A stretch of DNA of 64,000 nt from Blautia sp. XA-2221 (lineage in GTDB: Bacteria > Bacillota > Clostridia > Lachnospirales > Lachnospiraceae): positions 1-64,000 of the forward strand of contig NZ_JAJQXX010000001.1 of the NCBI RefSeq assembly GCF_028767025.1, given 5' to 3'. Below are positions 52,848 through 62,659 of the stretch, in pieces (the first letter of the stretch is position 1; every line of letters starts with the position of its first letter). The translations under genes were made by a program, and so were the position numbers. The notes under the pieces were generated by a model. It made no database searches and was not told the origin of the DNA. It worked only from the letters and a program-made list of their open reading frames with translations.

Positions 52848-54392
52848 ATGAACATAAAACGAATTACAGTCAGGAATTTTGGAAAGCTTCAGGACAGGAC
52901 CATGGAGTTTTCAGATGGAATCAATGTGCTGTACGGTGACAATGAAAGTGGAAAAACCACCACTCATACCTTTGTGAGAAGTATGCTGTACGGAATCCAG
53001 AGACAGAGAGGGCGCGCTGCCCGTAAGGATGCTTACAATCTGTATCTGCCCTGGAAAAATCCTGCTGACTATGGCGGAACCCTGTGGTTTGAAAACGGAG
53101 GCAGGAATTTTCGGATCACGAGAAATTTTTATAAGGAAAATCCTTCAACAGAATTTCTCTGTGAGGATGACGGAGAGATCCTGGATGTGGATCAGGGAGA
53201 TCTGGACGCTGTGCTTGGCGGGATCAGTGAGACAGTCTATGAAAACACAGTTTCAGTGGCGCAGCTCAAAAGTACCACAGGTCCGGAGCTGGTAAGAGAA
53301 GTTCAGAACTATATGGCCAGTTATCAGGGAGCAGGAGACAGTTCAGTAGACCTTGGACGGACCATGCAGATGCTGAAAATGGCGAGAAAAGGCTATCAGG
53401 TACAGGCAGAACAGAAAAAAAGAGAAAACCAGCGGGAAAAGGAAAAAATTGCTTCCGCAATGGACTATATAAGAGGTGAGCTTGAGGAACTTGAGGAAAA
53501 AGAAACCAGAGTTTCCGGACAGGAAAAAAGCTTTTATATAGGCGGTGACGGCAGTAATCTCGGGGACCTTAAGGAACGGCTGGCAGACCTTGGGAAAAAA
53601 CGCAGAGTTCTGGAAATGATCATGACAGCAGCTCTGGTGCTGGGAATCGGCGGAGCGCTGGCAGTGGCCGGAATGACAAAAAGCCTGCTCATTGCCATGG
53701 TGATCGGTGTGATCGGCGTTGCAGCCGGAGTTGGCGCCTATCTTGCGAGGCTGCGTATAGCTGAGGAAATAGAAAAAAAAGAATGGCAGAAAAACCGTAT
53801 TCTTGCAAGGCAGGAGAAGCTGTCCTGGAGCCGTGAGAATATCAGCGAGGCCCGGAAAGAAAAAGAAACAGCTCTGGAAAATGCTGCGGCAGAATACAGA
53901 GAAGCAGAAGAGTATGTATATTTCCCTCTTGCAGAAGAAATGGAAATAGAATCTCTGAATCTGGCAATGACAGTGATCGATCAGGTTTCCAGAGATATTC
54001 ACCGCCAGGTGGGAGGAAAACTCAGAAGAAGGATCTCCGGGATCCTCTCAGAGATCACAGGCGGCAAATATACAGAGATTCTCATGGATTCAGATCTTCA
54101 TATGACAGTGAACACAGGGGAGCGTACAGTGCCTCTGGAAAGCCTCAGCAGAGGTACTGTGGAACAGATCTACTTTTCCCTCAGAATGGCGGCAGGAGAG
54201 CTTCTGTGCGGCAGAGAACAGCTTCCTGTATTTCTGGACGAAGTATTTGGGATGTATGATGAGGAAAGACTTACCTCTGTGCTGAAATGGCTGGCAAAAG
54301 AAAAACGACAGGTGATCATCTGCAGCTGCAGACAGAGAGAAATGGAAATTCTGGAAAAGAACGGAATCTCCTATAATAAAATAGTGCTGTAG
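52848..54392 (+). CDS. YhaN/SbcC-like AAA ATPase with membrane hairpin
   Basis: A 514-residue SMC/Rad50-like ATPase, shorter than SbcC (about 1000). Walker A is YGDNESGKTT (about 29-38), the ABC signature LSRGTVEQIYFSLR (about 429-442) and Walker B LPVFLDEVFG. Between them are coiled coils and, unusually for the Rad50 class, two adjacent hydrophobic segments (about 261-297) that could form a membrane hairpin. YhaN-type proteins are the closest known architecture. It is in an operon with the nuclease 15 bases upstream, ending at a strong terminator. Confidence 0.88.
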   Translation: MNIKRITVRNFGKLQDRTMEFSDGINVLYGDNESGKTTTHTFVRSMLYGIQRQRGRAARKDAYNLYLPWKNPADYGGTLWFENGGRNFRITRNFYKENPSTEFLCEDDGEILDVDQGDLDAVLGGISETVYENTVSVAQLKSTTGPELVREVQNYMASYQGAGDSSVDLGRTMQMLKMARKGYQVQAEQKKRENQREKEKIASAMDYIRGELEELEEKETRVSGQEKSFYIGGDGSNLGDLKERLADLGKKRRVLEMIMTAALVLGIGGALAVAGMTKSLLIAMVIGVIGVAAGVGAYLARLRIAEEIEKKEWQKNRILARQEKLSWSRENISEARKEKETALENAAAEYREAEEYVYFPLAEEMEIESLNLAMTVIDQVSRDIHRQVGGKLRRRISGILSEITGGKYTEILMDSDLHMTVNTGERTVPLESLSRGTVEQIYFSLRMAAGELLCGREQLPVFLDEVFGMYDEERLTSVLKWLAKEKRQVIICSCRQREMEILEKNGISYNKIVL

Positions 54393-54402
54393 ATGAATAC
54401 AG

Positions 54403-54446
54403 AAAAAAGCCCTCTGGCAGTCACAGGACTGCGCAGGGGGCTTTTT
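54403..54446. terminator. Bidirectional terminator between yhaN-like and prs
   Basis: A long stem from AAAAAGCCC to GGGCTTTTT (with inner GGCAGTC/GACTGC pairing) lies between convergent genes. Confidence 0.92.
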
Positions 54447-54496
54447 GCAGTATCAGCTTGATTGTTCAGAAGTCTGTTGTGAAAGCTTCTGAAGGA

Positions 54497-55678
54497 TTAT
54501 TTATACTGATCCATATAGTTGTTTACACAGCGTTTGATACGGTCTACCGGATTCAGAAGGTGGCTGACAGACATATCGTGGTTCAGGGTATCAATGATAA
54601 GAGCAATGTATTTACTCATATCGCAGTTGATATAATATGGCTTCTCCAGAAGCTCCGGTGTCTGGTATACCAAGTTGGTAGTAAGAAGCTTGTCAAATAC
54701 GCCGTTTTTGAATCCCTCGTCAAATTTGTCCATACCATCTGTAAACAGACCGAAAGTAGAGCAGATATAGATTCTTCCTGCGCCTCTCTTTTTCAGGAGA
54801 GATGCGATCTTGAGAACAGTGTCTCCGGAGGAGATCATATCATCGATCAGGATCATGTCCTTGCCTTCCAGTTTTGGTCCCAGGAATTCATAGGCTGCGA
54901 TCGGATGGCGTCCGTTTACACGTTTGGAGTAATCCAGACGTTTATAGTACATACCCATATCAACACCAAGAATATTGGCAAGATAAATAGCACGGTTCAT
55001 GCTTCCCTCATCAGGGCTGATGATAGCAAAATGCTCATTATCAATATGCAGACCTTCTTCGTTTCTGAGAAGAGCCTTGATAAACTGATAGGACGGCTGA
55101 ACAGTTTCAAAACCATGAAGAGGAGTTGCGTTCTGAACGCGGGCGTCATGGGCGTCAAAGGTGATGATGTTTTCCACACCCATTCCGGTCAGTTCCTGAA
55201 GAGCTGTAGCGCAGTCCAGTGATTCACGTCCTACACGTTTGTTCTGACGGCTCTCATAAAGATAAGGCATGATAACATTGACTCTTCTGGCCTTGCCGCC
55301 GATTGCTCCGATTACACGTTTCAGATCCTGGAAATGATCGTCAGGGGACATCAGATTGGTGAAGCCGCTGATACGGTAGGTCATGCTGTAATTACATACA
55401 TCAACCATAAGATAAATGTCATCGCCGCGGACAGACTCTGTGATTACGGATTTTCCTTCTCCGGAACCAAAACGGGGAGTCTGTACTTCGAGAATGTAGG
55501 AATCTCTCTGATAACCTTCAAAAGCAAAGGAATTAAGCTCCTGATGATTTCTTTCCTGTCTCCATTTTACAAGCCAGTCGTTGACTTTGGAGCCAAGGGA
55601 CTGACAGCTTTCCAGAGGGATCAGCCCCAGTCTTCCTACAGGGAGTGTTGTGAGATCTTTGGTGCTTAATTGTGCCAT
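54497..55678 (-). CDS. prs: Ribose-phosphate pyrophosphokinase
   Basis: A 393-residue PRPP synthase, longer than the usual 315 because of extra N-terminal residues and insertions, a form seen in clostridia. The PRPP-binding loop is DMISSGDTVLKIASLL, and the ATP/ribose-5-phosphate region shows VNVIMPYLYESRQNKR. It supplies PRPP for nucleotides, histidine and tryptophan. GGAGG precedes the ATG; it starts 3 bases after the dnaC-like gene ends, so it is the last gene of a dnaD-dnaC-prs operon. Confidence 0.92.
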   Translation of the reverse strand: MAQLSTKDLTTLPVGRLGLIPLESCQSLGSKVNDWLVKWRQERNHQELNSFAFEGYQRDSYILEVQTPRFGSGEGKSVITESVRGDDIYLMVDVCNYSMTYRISGFTNLMSPDDHFQDLKRVIGAIGGKARRVNVIMPYLYESRQNKRVGRESLDCATALQELTGMGVENIITFDAHDARVQNATPLHGFETVQPSYQFIKALLRNEEGLHIDNEHFAIISPDEGSMNRAIYLANILGVDMGMYYKRLDYSKRVNGRHPIAAYEFLGPKLEGKDMILIDDMISSGDTVLKIASLLKKRGAGRIYICSTFGLFTDGMDKFDEGFKNGVFDKLLTTNLVYQTPELLEKPYYINCDMSKYIALIIDTLNHDMSVSHLLNPVDRIKRCVNNYMDQYK

Positions 55679-55681
55679 TCT

Positions 55682-56671
55682 TTATTTTCCTCCTAAAAAT
55701 ATTTTCTGTATGCGGATATCTTTTCCAATGAGCTTCAGCATCTGAAAATTGCTTGCGAGCCGGGAAAAGGTTCTCTCGGAATAGGTGGCAGAAAAATCTT
55801 CCAGTTTCAGATTGGTAGAGATGATCGTGGATTTTCTGCGGGCAAGCCGCTCATTGATGCACAAAAAAAGTTGAGAAGATACAAAGCTGTTGGTAAGCTC
55901 TGTACCAAGGTCGTCAATGATCAGAAGATCACAGTCGTAAATAAAATCTTCTCCCGGATCAGTTTCCGACTTTCTGGCAAAAGTATTCTGAGCCAGCTTG
56001 TCAAAAAGATCAAAAGCTGAAAAATAAAGTACGCAGTGGGCGGTTTTCAGCAGTTCACGGGCAATGCAGTGGGAGAGGAAGGTTTTGCCTACTCCGGTGC
56101 TGCCGTACAGAAAAAGATTCTGGCAGCCGGAATCAAAAGTGCGTACAAAATCCACAGCAGTTTCATAAGCGTGTTTTGCTGTTTCTCTTGCAGTCAGTCC
56201 GGTTGCTTCATTTTTTATTGTATCAGAATACCAGTCAAAAGAAAAGTGTTCAAAATTTTCTTTTTCCAGAATTTCTGCAAGATTGGACTGAGTATAAAGA
56301 AGCTCGATCTCTGCCTTTTTGAAGCAGGAGCATTTGCCTGAGTCCGTATAGCCGGTATCCTGGCAGCGGGGACAGAGGTAATGAGGCTCCAGATAATCTT
56401 CAGGAAATCCATTTTCCTTCAGAAGAGAGCGACGTTCCTGTGCCAGCCTGGCTACTTCTTTTTTCAGGTCTTCTACAGAGCTGCTCTGTCCGCAGAGCAG
56501 AGAACGTGCCTTCTGAGCGCTGAGAGAGGCAACATCCCTGTCGATCTCTGCCAGCCTGGGGACTTTTGCAAAGGCGCAGGAGCGCCGCTTTTCCAGATCA
56601 TGCATAACCTGAGTCTGTCTCCGGTTGTATTCTCTCATAATAATATCATATTGAAAGTTCTGTAAAGACAC
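55682..56671 (-). CDS. DnaC/DnaI-like helicase loader ATPase
   Basis: A 329-residue AAA+ protein. The N-terminal third is coiled, then a zinc-like cysteine set appears (CPRCQDTGYTDSGKCSCFK). The ATPase core follows, with Walker A YGSTGVGKT (about 192-200) and Walker B LLIIDDLG. This is the DnaC/DnaI-type layout that loads the replicative helicase. Its upstream partner is a DnaD-domain protein 22 bases away, the typical primosome pairing in clostridia. Confidence 0.92.
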   Translation of the reverse strand: MSLQNFQYDIIMREYNRRQTQVMHDLEKRRSCAFAKVPRLAEIDRDVASLSAQKARSLLCGQSSSVEDLKKEVARLAQERRSLLKENGFPEDYLEPHYLCPRCQDTGYTDSGKCSCFKKAEIELLYTQSNLAEILEKENFEHFSFDWYSDTIKNEATGLTARETAKHAYETAVDFVRTFDSGCQNLFLYGSTGVGKTFLSHCIARELLKTAHCVLYFSAFDLFDKLAQNTFARKSETDPGEDFIYDCDLLIIDDLGTELTNSFVSSQLFLCINERLARRKSTIISTNLKLEDFSATYSERTFSRLASNFQMLKLIGKDIRIQKIFLGGK

Positions 56672-56693
56672 GTCATCCCTCCTTGCCTGAAAA

Positions 56694-57725
56694 TTACTGG
56701 TTCAGCAGGCGCTTTTCATATTCGTCGAAATTATATTCCCGCTGCTGAAAATTGTTAAAGCGGTTGCCGGAAGCAGGGGTGGCAGGTTTGGACTGCTTTT
56801 TGTCCTGTTTCCGTTTCTTGTGCTCTGCATCCAGAGCCTGGATATCCTCCAGAGTTTTTACCTGTTTCTTTTTCCAGCCTTCCAGAATCTTGTCCGTATA
56901 CTGGAAGCTGGCCTGGCCTGTCTGGAGAACGGTTCTGGTACAGGCTTCCTGAATGATGGCAATGGAAAAACCATAAGTCTTCAGCCAGGTGTCCATCAGG
57001 GTGATCTCTGTTTCCACAGGGCTCCGGTTGGTGATACCCAGAGCCTTCAGGATGGAATAATAATCCTTGCTGTACCGGGCGTTTGTCTTTTTGGCTTCTG
57101 CCACAGTGGAGATCCCCTCCTGAGCCCAGGCGAGGGCAACGGTTTCCATATATCGGATGCTTTTATGGCTGCGGCTGACGCAGTATTCGATCAGGTATTC
57201 GATCAGATCTGCGGAAAAGCCCAGACCGTCATAGAAGAAAAGAATCTTCTGTATTTCTGTGGGGGACAGGGTTTTGCCCAGATACTGTTCTGCAATATAA
57301 AGAAGCTGGATAATATCTTCGTTCTGCTTCAGCTCTTTTACACGGTCCGGTGTCAGTGGAGCCGCTTTTGGCGGAACCTGCTGTTTGACAGTGGCGGCAG
57401 CCGTCTCCTCCTCAGCTGAGGATCTGGCCTTTGGCAGCAGAAGCGCAATTCCCCGCAGGGTTTTATCTGCGGCAAAATCCAGGGCAAGAAGCTCCTGTCT
57501 GGACCAGTATTTTAACGCGCGCAGAATATCCCTTTCTGTGCAGAGCAGGTGGTCGGCCATCTGTTCCAACGTGAAAGAAACCGGAGTAGTGGACAGCGCC
57601 CGTAAAAGATAAATGTAAACCTTTACAAACTCACCATTGGCCTCCGGCATATAGTCATCTATAAAAATATTGGACAGAAGCGTAACCTCTGACTGGGAGG
57701 GCTTCTGCAGTGTAATCATGCTCAT
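56694..57725 (-). CDS. DnaD-domain replication protein
   Basis: A 343-residue protein with an N-terminal winged-helix DnaD region (about 1-100) and DnaD/DnaB_2-type C-terminal domains (about 120-200 and 205-290), then a basic low-complexity tail and YNFDEYEKRLLNQ. DnaD remodels DNA at the origin and helps recruit the helicase loader. The start is ATG 57725 behind GGGAGA; an in-frame ATG at 57776 falls upstream of the promoter -10. It heads the operon with dnaC-like and prs. A cluster of DnaA boxes lies upstream. Confidence 0.9.
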   Translation of the reverse strand: MSMITLQKPSQSEVTLLSNIFIDDYMPEANGEFVKVYIYLLRALSTTPVSFTLEQMADHLLCTERDILRALKYWSRQELLALDFAADKTLRGIALLLPKARSSAEEETAAATVKQQVPPKAAPLTPDRVKELKQNEDIIQLLYIAEQYLGKTLSPTEIQKILFFYDGLGFSADLIEYLIEYCVSRSHKSIRYMETVALAWAQEGISTVAEAKKTNARYSKDYYSILKALGITNRSPVETEITLMDTWLKTYGFSIAIIQEACTRTVLQTGQASFQYTDKILEGWKKKQVKTLEDIQALDAEHKKRKQDKKQSKPATPASGNRFNNFQQREYNFDEYEKRLLNQ

Positions 57726-57764
57726 GAACGATCTCCCGCTTTCTGAATCTTTTAAGTCACCTGC

Positions 57765-57773
57765 ATTATAGCA
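57765..57773 (-). promoter_or_regulatory. Extended -10 promoter of dnaD-like operon
   Basis: On the minus strand TGCTATAAT (-10 hexamer 57765-57770) is a perfect extended -10; no good -35 is seen at the usual distance. Confidence 0.55.
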
Positions 57774-57829
57774 CAAGATTTTTCAAATGAGAATAGGGTA
57801 TTTTAAGGGGAAATCTTTCCACATAAAAA

Positions 57830-57856
57830 TGTGGATAATGTGGATAATGTGGACAA
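57830..57856 (-). promoter_or_regulatory. Three tandem DnaA boxes
   Basis: Read on the minus strand: TTGTCCACA (57848-57856), TTATCCACA (57839-57847) and TTATCCACA (57830-57838). They are contiguous with a 9-base period. Two are perfect matches to TTATNCACA and one has a single change. Confidence 0.85.
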
Positions 57857-57994
57857 CGAATTTTCTCGAATATTTGACCTAAATCTCGGAAACCGCGTAT
57901 TTTGTTGCTTTTGCGTTAAAAATAGGTAAAATTGATGTAGAAGAATGTCGGATGATGGAGGCATAAAAAATCCACATGTCCGGCACGGGGGATA

Positions 57995-58024
57995 TGTGCA
58001 TAAACATGTGGATAATGTGGATAA
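57995..58024 (-). promoter_or_regulatory. Three further DnaA boxes
   Basis: Read on the minus strand: TTATCCACA (58016-58024), TTATCCACA (58007-58015) and TTATGCACA (57995-58003), all matching TTATNCACA and all in the same orientation as the first group. Confidence 0.85.
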
Positions 58025-58025
58025 C

Positions 58026-59405
58026 TTAGTTTCCGAGGAGCTGTTCTCCTATATTTACAACGTCTCCGGCCCCCATAGTTATCAACAGGTCACCCTGTGT
58101 ACAATTTTCAAGTAAAAAATTCTCGATTTCATCAAAAGTCGGGAAATATTCGCAGGAAGTTCCAAGTTCTGCAATTTTCTCTTTCAGATCTTCTGAAGAA
58201 ATTCCAAGAGTATCGGTTTCTCTCGCCGCATAGATATCTGCCAGTACCACATGGTCAGCCAGAGAAAGAGCCTTTGCAAATTCAGGAAGAAGAGCTTTGG
58301 TGCGTGTGTAGGTATGAGGCTGGAACACACACCAGATCTTTTTGTGAGGATAATTTGCAGCAGCATGAAGTGTGGCCTCGATCTCAGTGGGATGATGGGC
58401 ATAGTCATCGATAATGGTCACTCCGCCAATCTGCCCCTTGTACTGAAAACGCCGGTTTGTGCCTGTAAAGCTGTGCAGCCCTTCTGAGATCATTTCCCAG
58501 GAGAGATTTAAAAGCTGAGCTGCGGCAACGGCAGACAGAGCATTGGAAACATTATGTACTCCCGGAACGCTGAGAGAGCAGGTGCCAAGAGCCTGTCCCT
58601 TATGGCATACAGTAAAGGATGCATGCCCAAGCTCGTTGTAGGTAATATCAGAAGCTGTATAATCTGCCTCATGTTCCAGACTGTAGGTAAGTACCTGGCA
58701 GGTAAGTCCTTCTGTGATTTTTTCATACTGCGGCGTATCAGCGTTGATGATCAGAGTTCCGTCCTTGGGAAGAAGCTCTGCAAATTTACGGAAAGAGCAG
58801 CGGATATCATCAATATCTTTGAAGAAATCCAGATGATCCGCATCAATATTCAGGATAATGCTGATTTTTGGGAAAAAGCTCAGGAAGCTGTTGGTATACT
58901 CACAGGCTTCGGTCAGGAAAGTTTCTGACTGTCCCACACGGATATTTCCTCCAATGGCAGGAAGAATGCCGCCTACACTGATAGTAGGATCGCAGTCTCC
59001 TTTCAGCAGAATGTGGGAAAGCATGGAGGTAGTGGTTGTTTTTCCGTGGGTTCCCGCCACTGCAACAGGGGTGTCATAATTGCGCATGATCTGCCCCAGA
59101 AGTTCGGCCCTTGTAAGCATGGGGAGGTTCATCTCCTGTGCTTTTCTGAATTCCGGATTGTCCGGGTGGATCGCTGCAGTGTACACAACAGCCTGAACGG
59201 TATCGGAAATATTGGAGGCCCGCTGTCCGTAATATATTCTGGCGCCTTTTTCTTCCAGAGTTCTGGTAAGAGGGCTTTCTTTTGCGTCAGAACCGGAGAT
59301 GGTGAAGCCTTCTTCAAGAAGAACCTCAGCCAGTCCGCTCATACTGATACCGCCGATGCCGATAAAATGAATGGACATCGGTTTTTTAAAGTCTATCTGA
59401 TACAT
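58026..59405 (-). CDS. murC: UDP-N-acetylmuramate-L-alanine ligase
   Basis: The 459-residue cytosolic ligase that adds L-Ala to UDP-N-acetylmuramic acid, the first amino acid step of peptidoglycan precursor synthesis. The N-terminal dinucleotide-like loop GIGGISMSG (16-24), the ATP loop GTHGKTTTT (118-126) and the C-terminal IDDYAHHPTEI motif are all present. The product length is normal. It stands apart from other mur genes and ends one base before a DnaA box. Confidence 0.97.
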   Translation of the reverse strand: MYQIDFKKPMSIHFIGIGGISMSGLAEVLLEEGFTISGSDAKESPLTRTLEEKGARIYYGQRASNISDTVQAVVYTAAIHPDNPEFRKAQEMNLPMLTRAELLGQIMRNYDTPVAVAGTHGKTTTTSMLSHILLKGDCDPTISVGGILPAIGGNIRVGQSETFLTEACEYTNSFLSFFPKISIILNIDADHLDFFKDIDDIRCSFRKFAELLPKDGTLIINADTPQYEKITEGLTCQVLTYSLEHEADYTASDITYNELGHASFTVCHKGQALGTCSLSVPGVHNVSNALSAVAAAQLLNLSWEMISEGLHSFTGTNRRFQYKGQIGGVTIIDDYAHHPTEIEATLHAAANYPHKKIWCVFQPHTYTRTKALLPEFAKALSLADHVVLADIYAARETDTLGISSEDLKEKIAELGTSCEYFPTFDEIENFLLENCTQGDLLITMGAGDVVNIGEQLLGN

Positions 59406-59618
59406 AATATTATTCTCCTGTTCATTATGAATATGTTCTTATTATAACCCGATAAGCCTTAAATGAAAAGTATTACTTATTGGAAAGGATATATCATTAA
59501 CAAAGGCGTTGCGGAAGGTATTTTGATCAGATTACCGGGAACGGAGCGTACAGCAACAAAATCATGTGCAATAACTCCAAAAAAATGCAAAATACAGGTA
59601 AAAATATTGTAAAAAATG

Positions 59619-59647
59619 TTCACTAATCTGGGTGAGTATGGTATAAT
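59619..59647 (+). promoter_or_regulatory. glgCD promoter
   Basis: TTCACT (59619-59624), a 17-base spacer and a perfect TATAAT (59642-59647), with TGG as an extended -10. Confidence 0.7.
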
Positions 59648-59677
59648 TAAAAATCATAACATACAAGGGGTGAATGC

Positions 59678-60958
59678 ATGATGATGAAGAAGGAAATGAT
59701 TGCCATGCTTCTGGCTGGCGGTCAGGGCAGCAGACTTGGTGTGTTGACAGAAAAGGTTGCAAAACCAGCTGTCGCATTTGGCGGAAAGTACCGTATTATT
59801 GATTTTCCGCTGAGCAACTGCATCAATTCAGGCATTGATACAGTGGGAGTTCTGACACAGTATCAGCCGCTGCGTTTGAATACTCATATTGGAATTGGTA
59901 TTCCGTGGGATCTGGACAGAAATGAAGGCGGAGTCACTGTTCTTCCTCCCTACGAAAAGAGTACAAGCAGTGAGTGGTATACGGGAACTGCCAATGCGAT
60001 TTTTCAGAATCTGGATTACATGGAGCAGTATAATCCGGATTATGTACTGATTTTGTCAGGAGATCATATTTATAAGATGGACTATGAGGTAATGCTGGAC
60101 TTTCACAAGGCGAATAAAGCAGACATTACCATTGCATGTATGCCTGTCCCTATTGAGGAGGCAAGCCGTTTCGGTATCATGGTAACAGACGATACCGGAA
60201 GAGTAACAGAATTTGAGGAAAAACCGGAAAAGCCAAGCAGTAACCTTGCGTCTATGGGAATTTATATTTTCAGCTGGCCGGTTCTCAAGGAGGCTCTGAT
60301 CGCACTGAAGGATCAGAACGGCTGCGATTTCGGAAAGCATATTCTTCCGTACTGCAAGGAAAAAGGACAGAGGCTTTTTGCTTACGAATATAATGGATAT
60401 TGGAAAGATGTGGGAACTCTCGGATCTTATTGGGAAGCCAATATGGAACTGATTGACATTATTCCGGAGTTTAATCTTTACGAGGAGTTCTGGAAAATTT
60501 ATACAAAAGGCGATATTATTCCGCCTCAGTATATTTCGGCAGATGCGGTAACAGACAAATGTCTGATCGGTGAAGGCGCTGAAATTTATGGTGAGGTACA
60601 TCGCTCTGTGATCGGCCCCAATGTTATCATTGAAAAAGGCTGTGTGATCCGGGATTCTATTATCATGCGCAATTCTGTGATCGGTGAGGGAACCGTGATG
60701 GATAAAGCGATTGTGGCAGAAGATGTTGTGATCGGAAAGAATGTAACACTTGGCTGCGGAGAGGAAGCGCCTAACGTACTGAAGCCTGCAGTGTATGCAT
60801 TTGGAATCGCCACAGTAGGCGAGCGCAGTGTAATACCGGATAGTGTAAAAATTGGCAAAAATACAGCTATTTCAGGAGTTACTGTGACGGAAGACTATCC
60901 GGATGGAATACTGAAGAGTGGACATAACATTAAGGCAAAGGATGGTGAGAAGGCATGA
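59678..60958 (+). CDS. glgC: Glucose-1-phosphate adenylyltransferase
   Basis: A 426-residue ADP-glucose pyrophosphorylase, the committed step of glycogen synthesis. The catalytic N-terminal domain shows [21 protein letters not shown] and [14 protein letters not shown], and the C-terminal third is a left-handed beta helix of hexapeptide repeats ([20 protein letters not shown]). The start ATG 59678 follows AAGGGGTG; ATGs two codons along are alternatives. It overlaps glgD by 4 bases, the usual clostridial arrangement. Confidence 0.97.
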   Translation: MMMKKEMIAMLLAGGQGSRLGVLTEKVAKPAVAFGGKYRIIDFPLSNCINSGIDTVGVLTQYQPLRLNTHIGIGIPWDLDRNEGGVTVLPPYEKSTSSEWYTGTANAIFQNLDYMEQYNPDYVLILSGDHIYKMDYEVMLDFHKANKADITIACMPVPIEEASRFGIMVTDDTGRVTEFEEKPEKPSSNLASMGIYIFSWPVLKEALIALKDQNGCDFGKHILPYCKEKGQRLFAYEYNGYWKDVGTLGSYWEANMELIDIIPEFNLYEEFWKIYTKGDIIPPQYISADAVTDKCLIGEGAEIYGEVHRSVIGPNVIIEKGCVIRDSIIMRNSVIGEGTVMDKAIVAEDVVIGKNVTLGCGEEAPNVLKPAVYAFGIATVGERSVIPDSVKIGKNTAISGVTVTEDYPDGILKSGHNIKAKDGEKA

Positions 60959-62076
60959 GAGCAATTGGAATTATTCTGGCAGGCGGAAACAATAATCGTA
61001 TGAGGGAGTTGTCAAATAAAAGAGCTATTGCAGCCATGCCTGTAGCGGGAAGCTATCGCGCCATTGACTTTGTTTTGAGCAATATGGCAAACTCTCATAT
61101 CCAGAAGGTGGCAGTGCTGACGCAGTACAACGCCAGATCTCTGAACGAACATCTGAGTTCCTCAAAATGGTGGGATTTCGGAAGAAAACAGGGCGGTCTT
61201 TTTGTGTTCACACCTACCATCACAAAAGAAAACAGCTTCTGGTATCAGGGAACGGCAGATGCGATTTATCAGAATATCGAGTTTCTGAAAAACAGCCACG
61301 AGCCTTATGTTGTCATTGCATCAGGAGACGGGATCTACAAACTGGATTATAACAAAGTGCTGGAATTTCATATTGCCAAGAGGGCAGACATTACAGTTGT
61401 CTGTACAGAATGTCGGGATCAGAGTGAGGTAGAGCGGTTTGGCGTGATCCGTATGAATGACGACTGCAGGATCGAGGAGTTTGAGGAAAAACCTATTATA
61501 TCTTCTTATAATACAGTATCTACAGGTATTTATGTAATACGAAGAAGACAGTTGATCGAGCTGCTTGAAAGAGCCGCACAGGAAGACCGGCATGATTTTG
61601 TAAATGATATTCTGATCCGTTACAAGAATCTGAAACGGATTTATGGATATAAAATTGATTCTTACTGGAGCAATATTTCTACAGCAGAGGCATATTACAG
61701 AACAAATATGGCATTTTTGGAGCCGGAGATCCGCAATTATTTCTTCAGACAGGAACCGGCCGTAAAAACAAAGATTGATGATCTGCCTCCTGCAAAATAT
61801 AATGCAGGCGCTCTGGTAAAAAACAGTCTTGTTGCCAGTGGCTGCATCATCAACGGAACAGTAGAAAATTCAGTTCTGTTCAAGGGTGTGTTTGTGGGCA
61901 ATAACTGTGTGATCCGAAATTCTGTGATCCTCAACGACGTATATATAGGAGATAATACGCATATTGAGAACTGTATCGTAGAAAGCCGGGATACCATCCG
62001 GGCAGATTCTGAGTACTGTAGTGAAGACGGGATCAGGATCGTGGTAGAAAAAAACGACCGCTATGTAATTGGATAA
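60955..62076 (+). CDS. glgD: GlgD regulatory subunit of ADP-glucose pyrophosphorylase
   Basis: A 373-residue paralogue of GlgC that in Firmicutes forms a heteromer with it and raises its activity. The first loop reads [20 protein letters not shown], so the catalytic GxGxRL-type glycine and arginine pattern is altered, as expected for GlgD. A shorter beta-helix follows ([20 protein letters not shown]). It is coupled to glgC through ATGA. Confidence 0.95.
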   Translation: MRAIGIILAGGNNNRMRELSNKRAIAAMPVAGSYRAIDFVLSNMANSHIQKVAVLTQYNARSLNEHLSSSKWWDFGRKQGGLFVFTPTITKENSFWYQGTADAIYQNIEFLKNSHEPYVVIASGDGIYKLDYNKVLEFHIAKRADITVVCTECRDQSEVERFGVIRMNDDCRIEEFEEKPIISSYNTVSTGIYVIRRRQLIELLERAAQEDRHDFVNDILIRYKNLKRIYGYKIDSYWSNISTAEAYYRTNMAFLEPEIRNYFFRQEPAVKTKIDDLPPAKYNAGALVKNSLVASGCIINGTVENSVLFKGVFVGNNCVIRNSVILNDVYIGDNTHIENCIVESRDTIRADSEYCSEDGIRIVVEKNDRYVIG

Positions 62077-62159
62077 ACGGAACTGGGCTTGTCGTATAAG
62101 ATTCGGCAAAACAGATTTCCGTTCAGTTGGCGTATGAAAGATGAAAGGGGCAGAAAAAG

Positions 62160-62450
62160 ATGAATATTACAGATGTACGTGTGAGAAAAGTTGCAAAAGA
62201 AGGAAAAATGAAAGCAGTTGTATCTATTACAATTGATGATGAGTTTGTAGTACATGATATCAAAGTGATCGAGGGCGAGAAGGGACTGTTTATTGCAATG
62301 CCCAGCCGTAAAGCGGCAGACGGGGAATACCGCGACATTGCACATCCTATCAATTCCGCAACCAGAGACAGAATACAGACTCTGATCCTTGACAAATATC
62401 AGGATGTTATGAACGAGACGGACGGACAGGAAGAGGCAGCAGAGGAATAA
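62160..62450 (+). CDS. spoVG: Septation regulator SpoVG
   Basis: A 96-residue SpoVG, a small nucleic-acid-binding regulator that affects cell division and many other processes in Firmicutes. [29 protein letters not shown] and [10 protein letters not shown] are the conserved segments. The tail is acidic. AGGGGCAG precedes the ATG. It is a short distance after glgD but likely has its own transcript and a terminator. Confidence 0.96.
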   Translation: MNITDVRVRKVAKEGKMKAVVSITIDDEFVVHDIKVIEGEKGLFIAMPSRKAADGEYRDIAHPINSATRDRIQTLILDKYQDVMNETDGQEEAAEE

Positions 62451-62485
62451 CACCGGATATCTGTAATAAAAATGAAATGATTTAG

Positions 62486-62546
62486 TAAAAGAGATGTTCT
62501 GAAACAGAATTTGTCGAAAGAGAGTGTTTCAGGATGTCTCTTTTTT
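62486..62546 (+). terminator. Terminator after spoVG
   Basis: AAAGAGATGTTCTGAAACA pairs, with a few mismatches, with TGTTTCAGGATGTCTCTTT, followed by a T run. Confidence 0.8.
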
Positions 62547-62599
62547 GCGTGGATATCGACAAAATATTACATACTTGTTACAAAAATAAAATAAAAGTA

Positions 62600-62628
62600 T
62601 TGATTTTTGGATGAAATATTGTTATACT
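62600..62628 (+). promoter_or_regulatory. Promoter of the 3D-domain protein gene
   Basis: TTGATT (62600-62605), a 17-base spacer and TATACT (62623-62628). Confidence 0.65.
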
Positions 62629-62659
62629 TGTCCTACGAAAAAAATTATGAGGTGTTTAT

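Larger units (their letters stand above)
57726..58025. other. Intergenic region with DnaA-box cluster
   Basis: A 300-base gap between murC and the dnaD-like gene. It holds the dnaD promoter and six DnaA boxes, given separately. The part between the two box groups (57857-57994) is moderately A/T-rich with no ORF. Confidence 0.7.
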
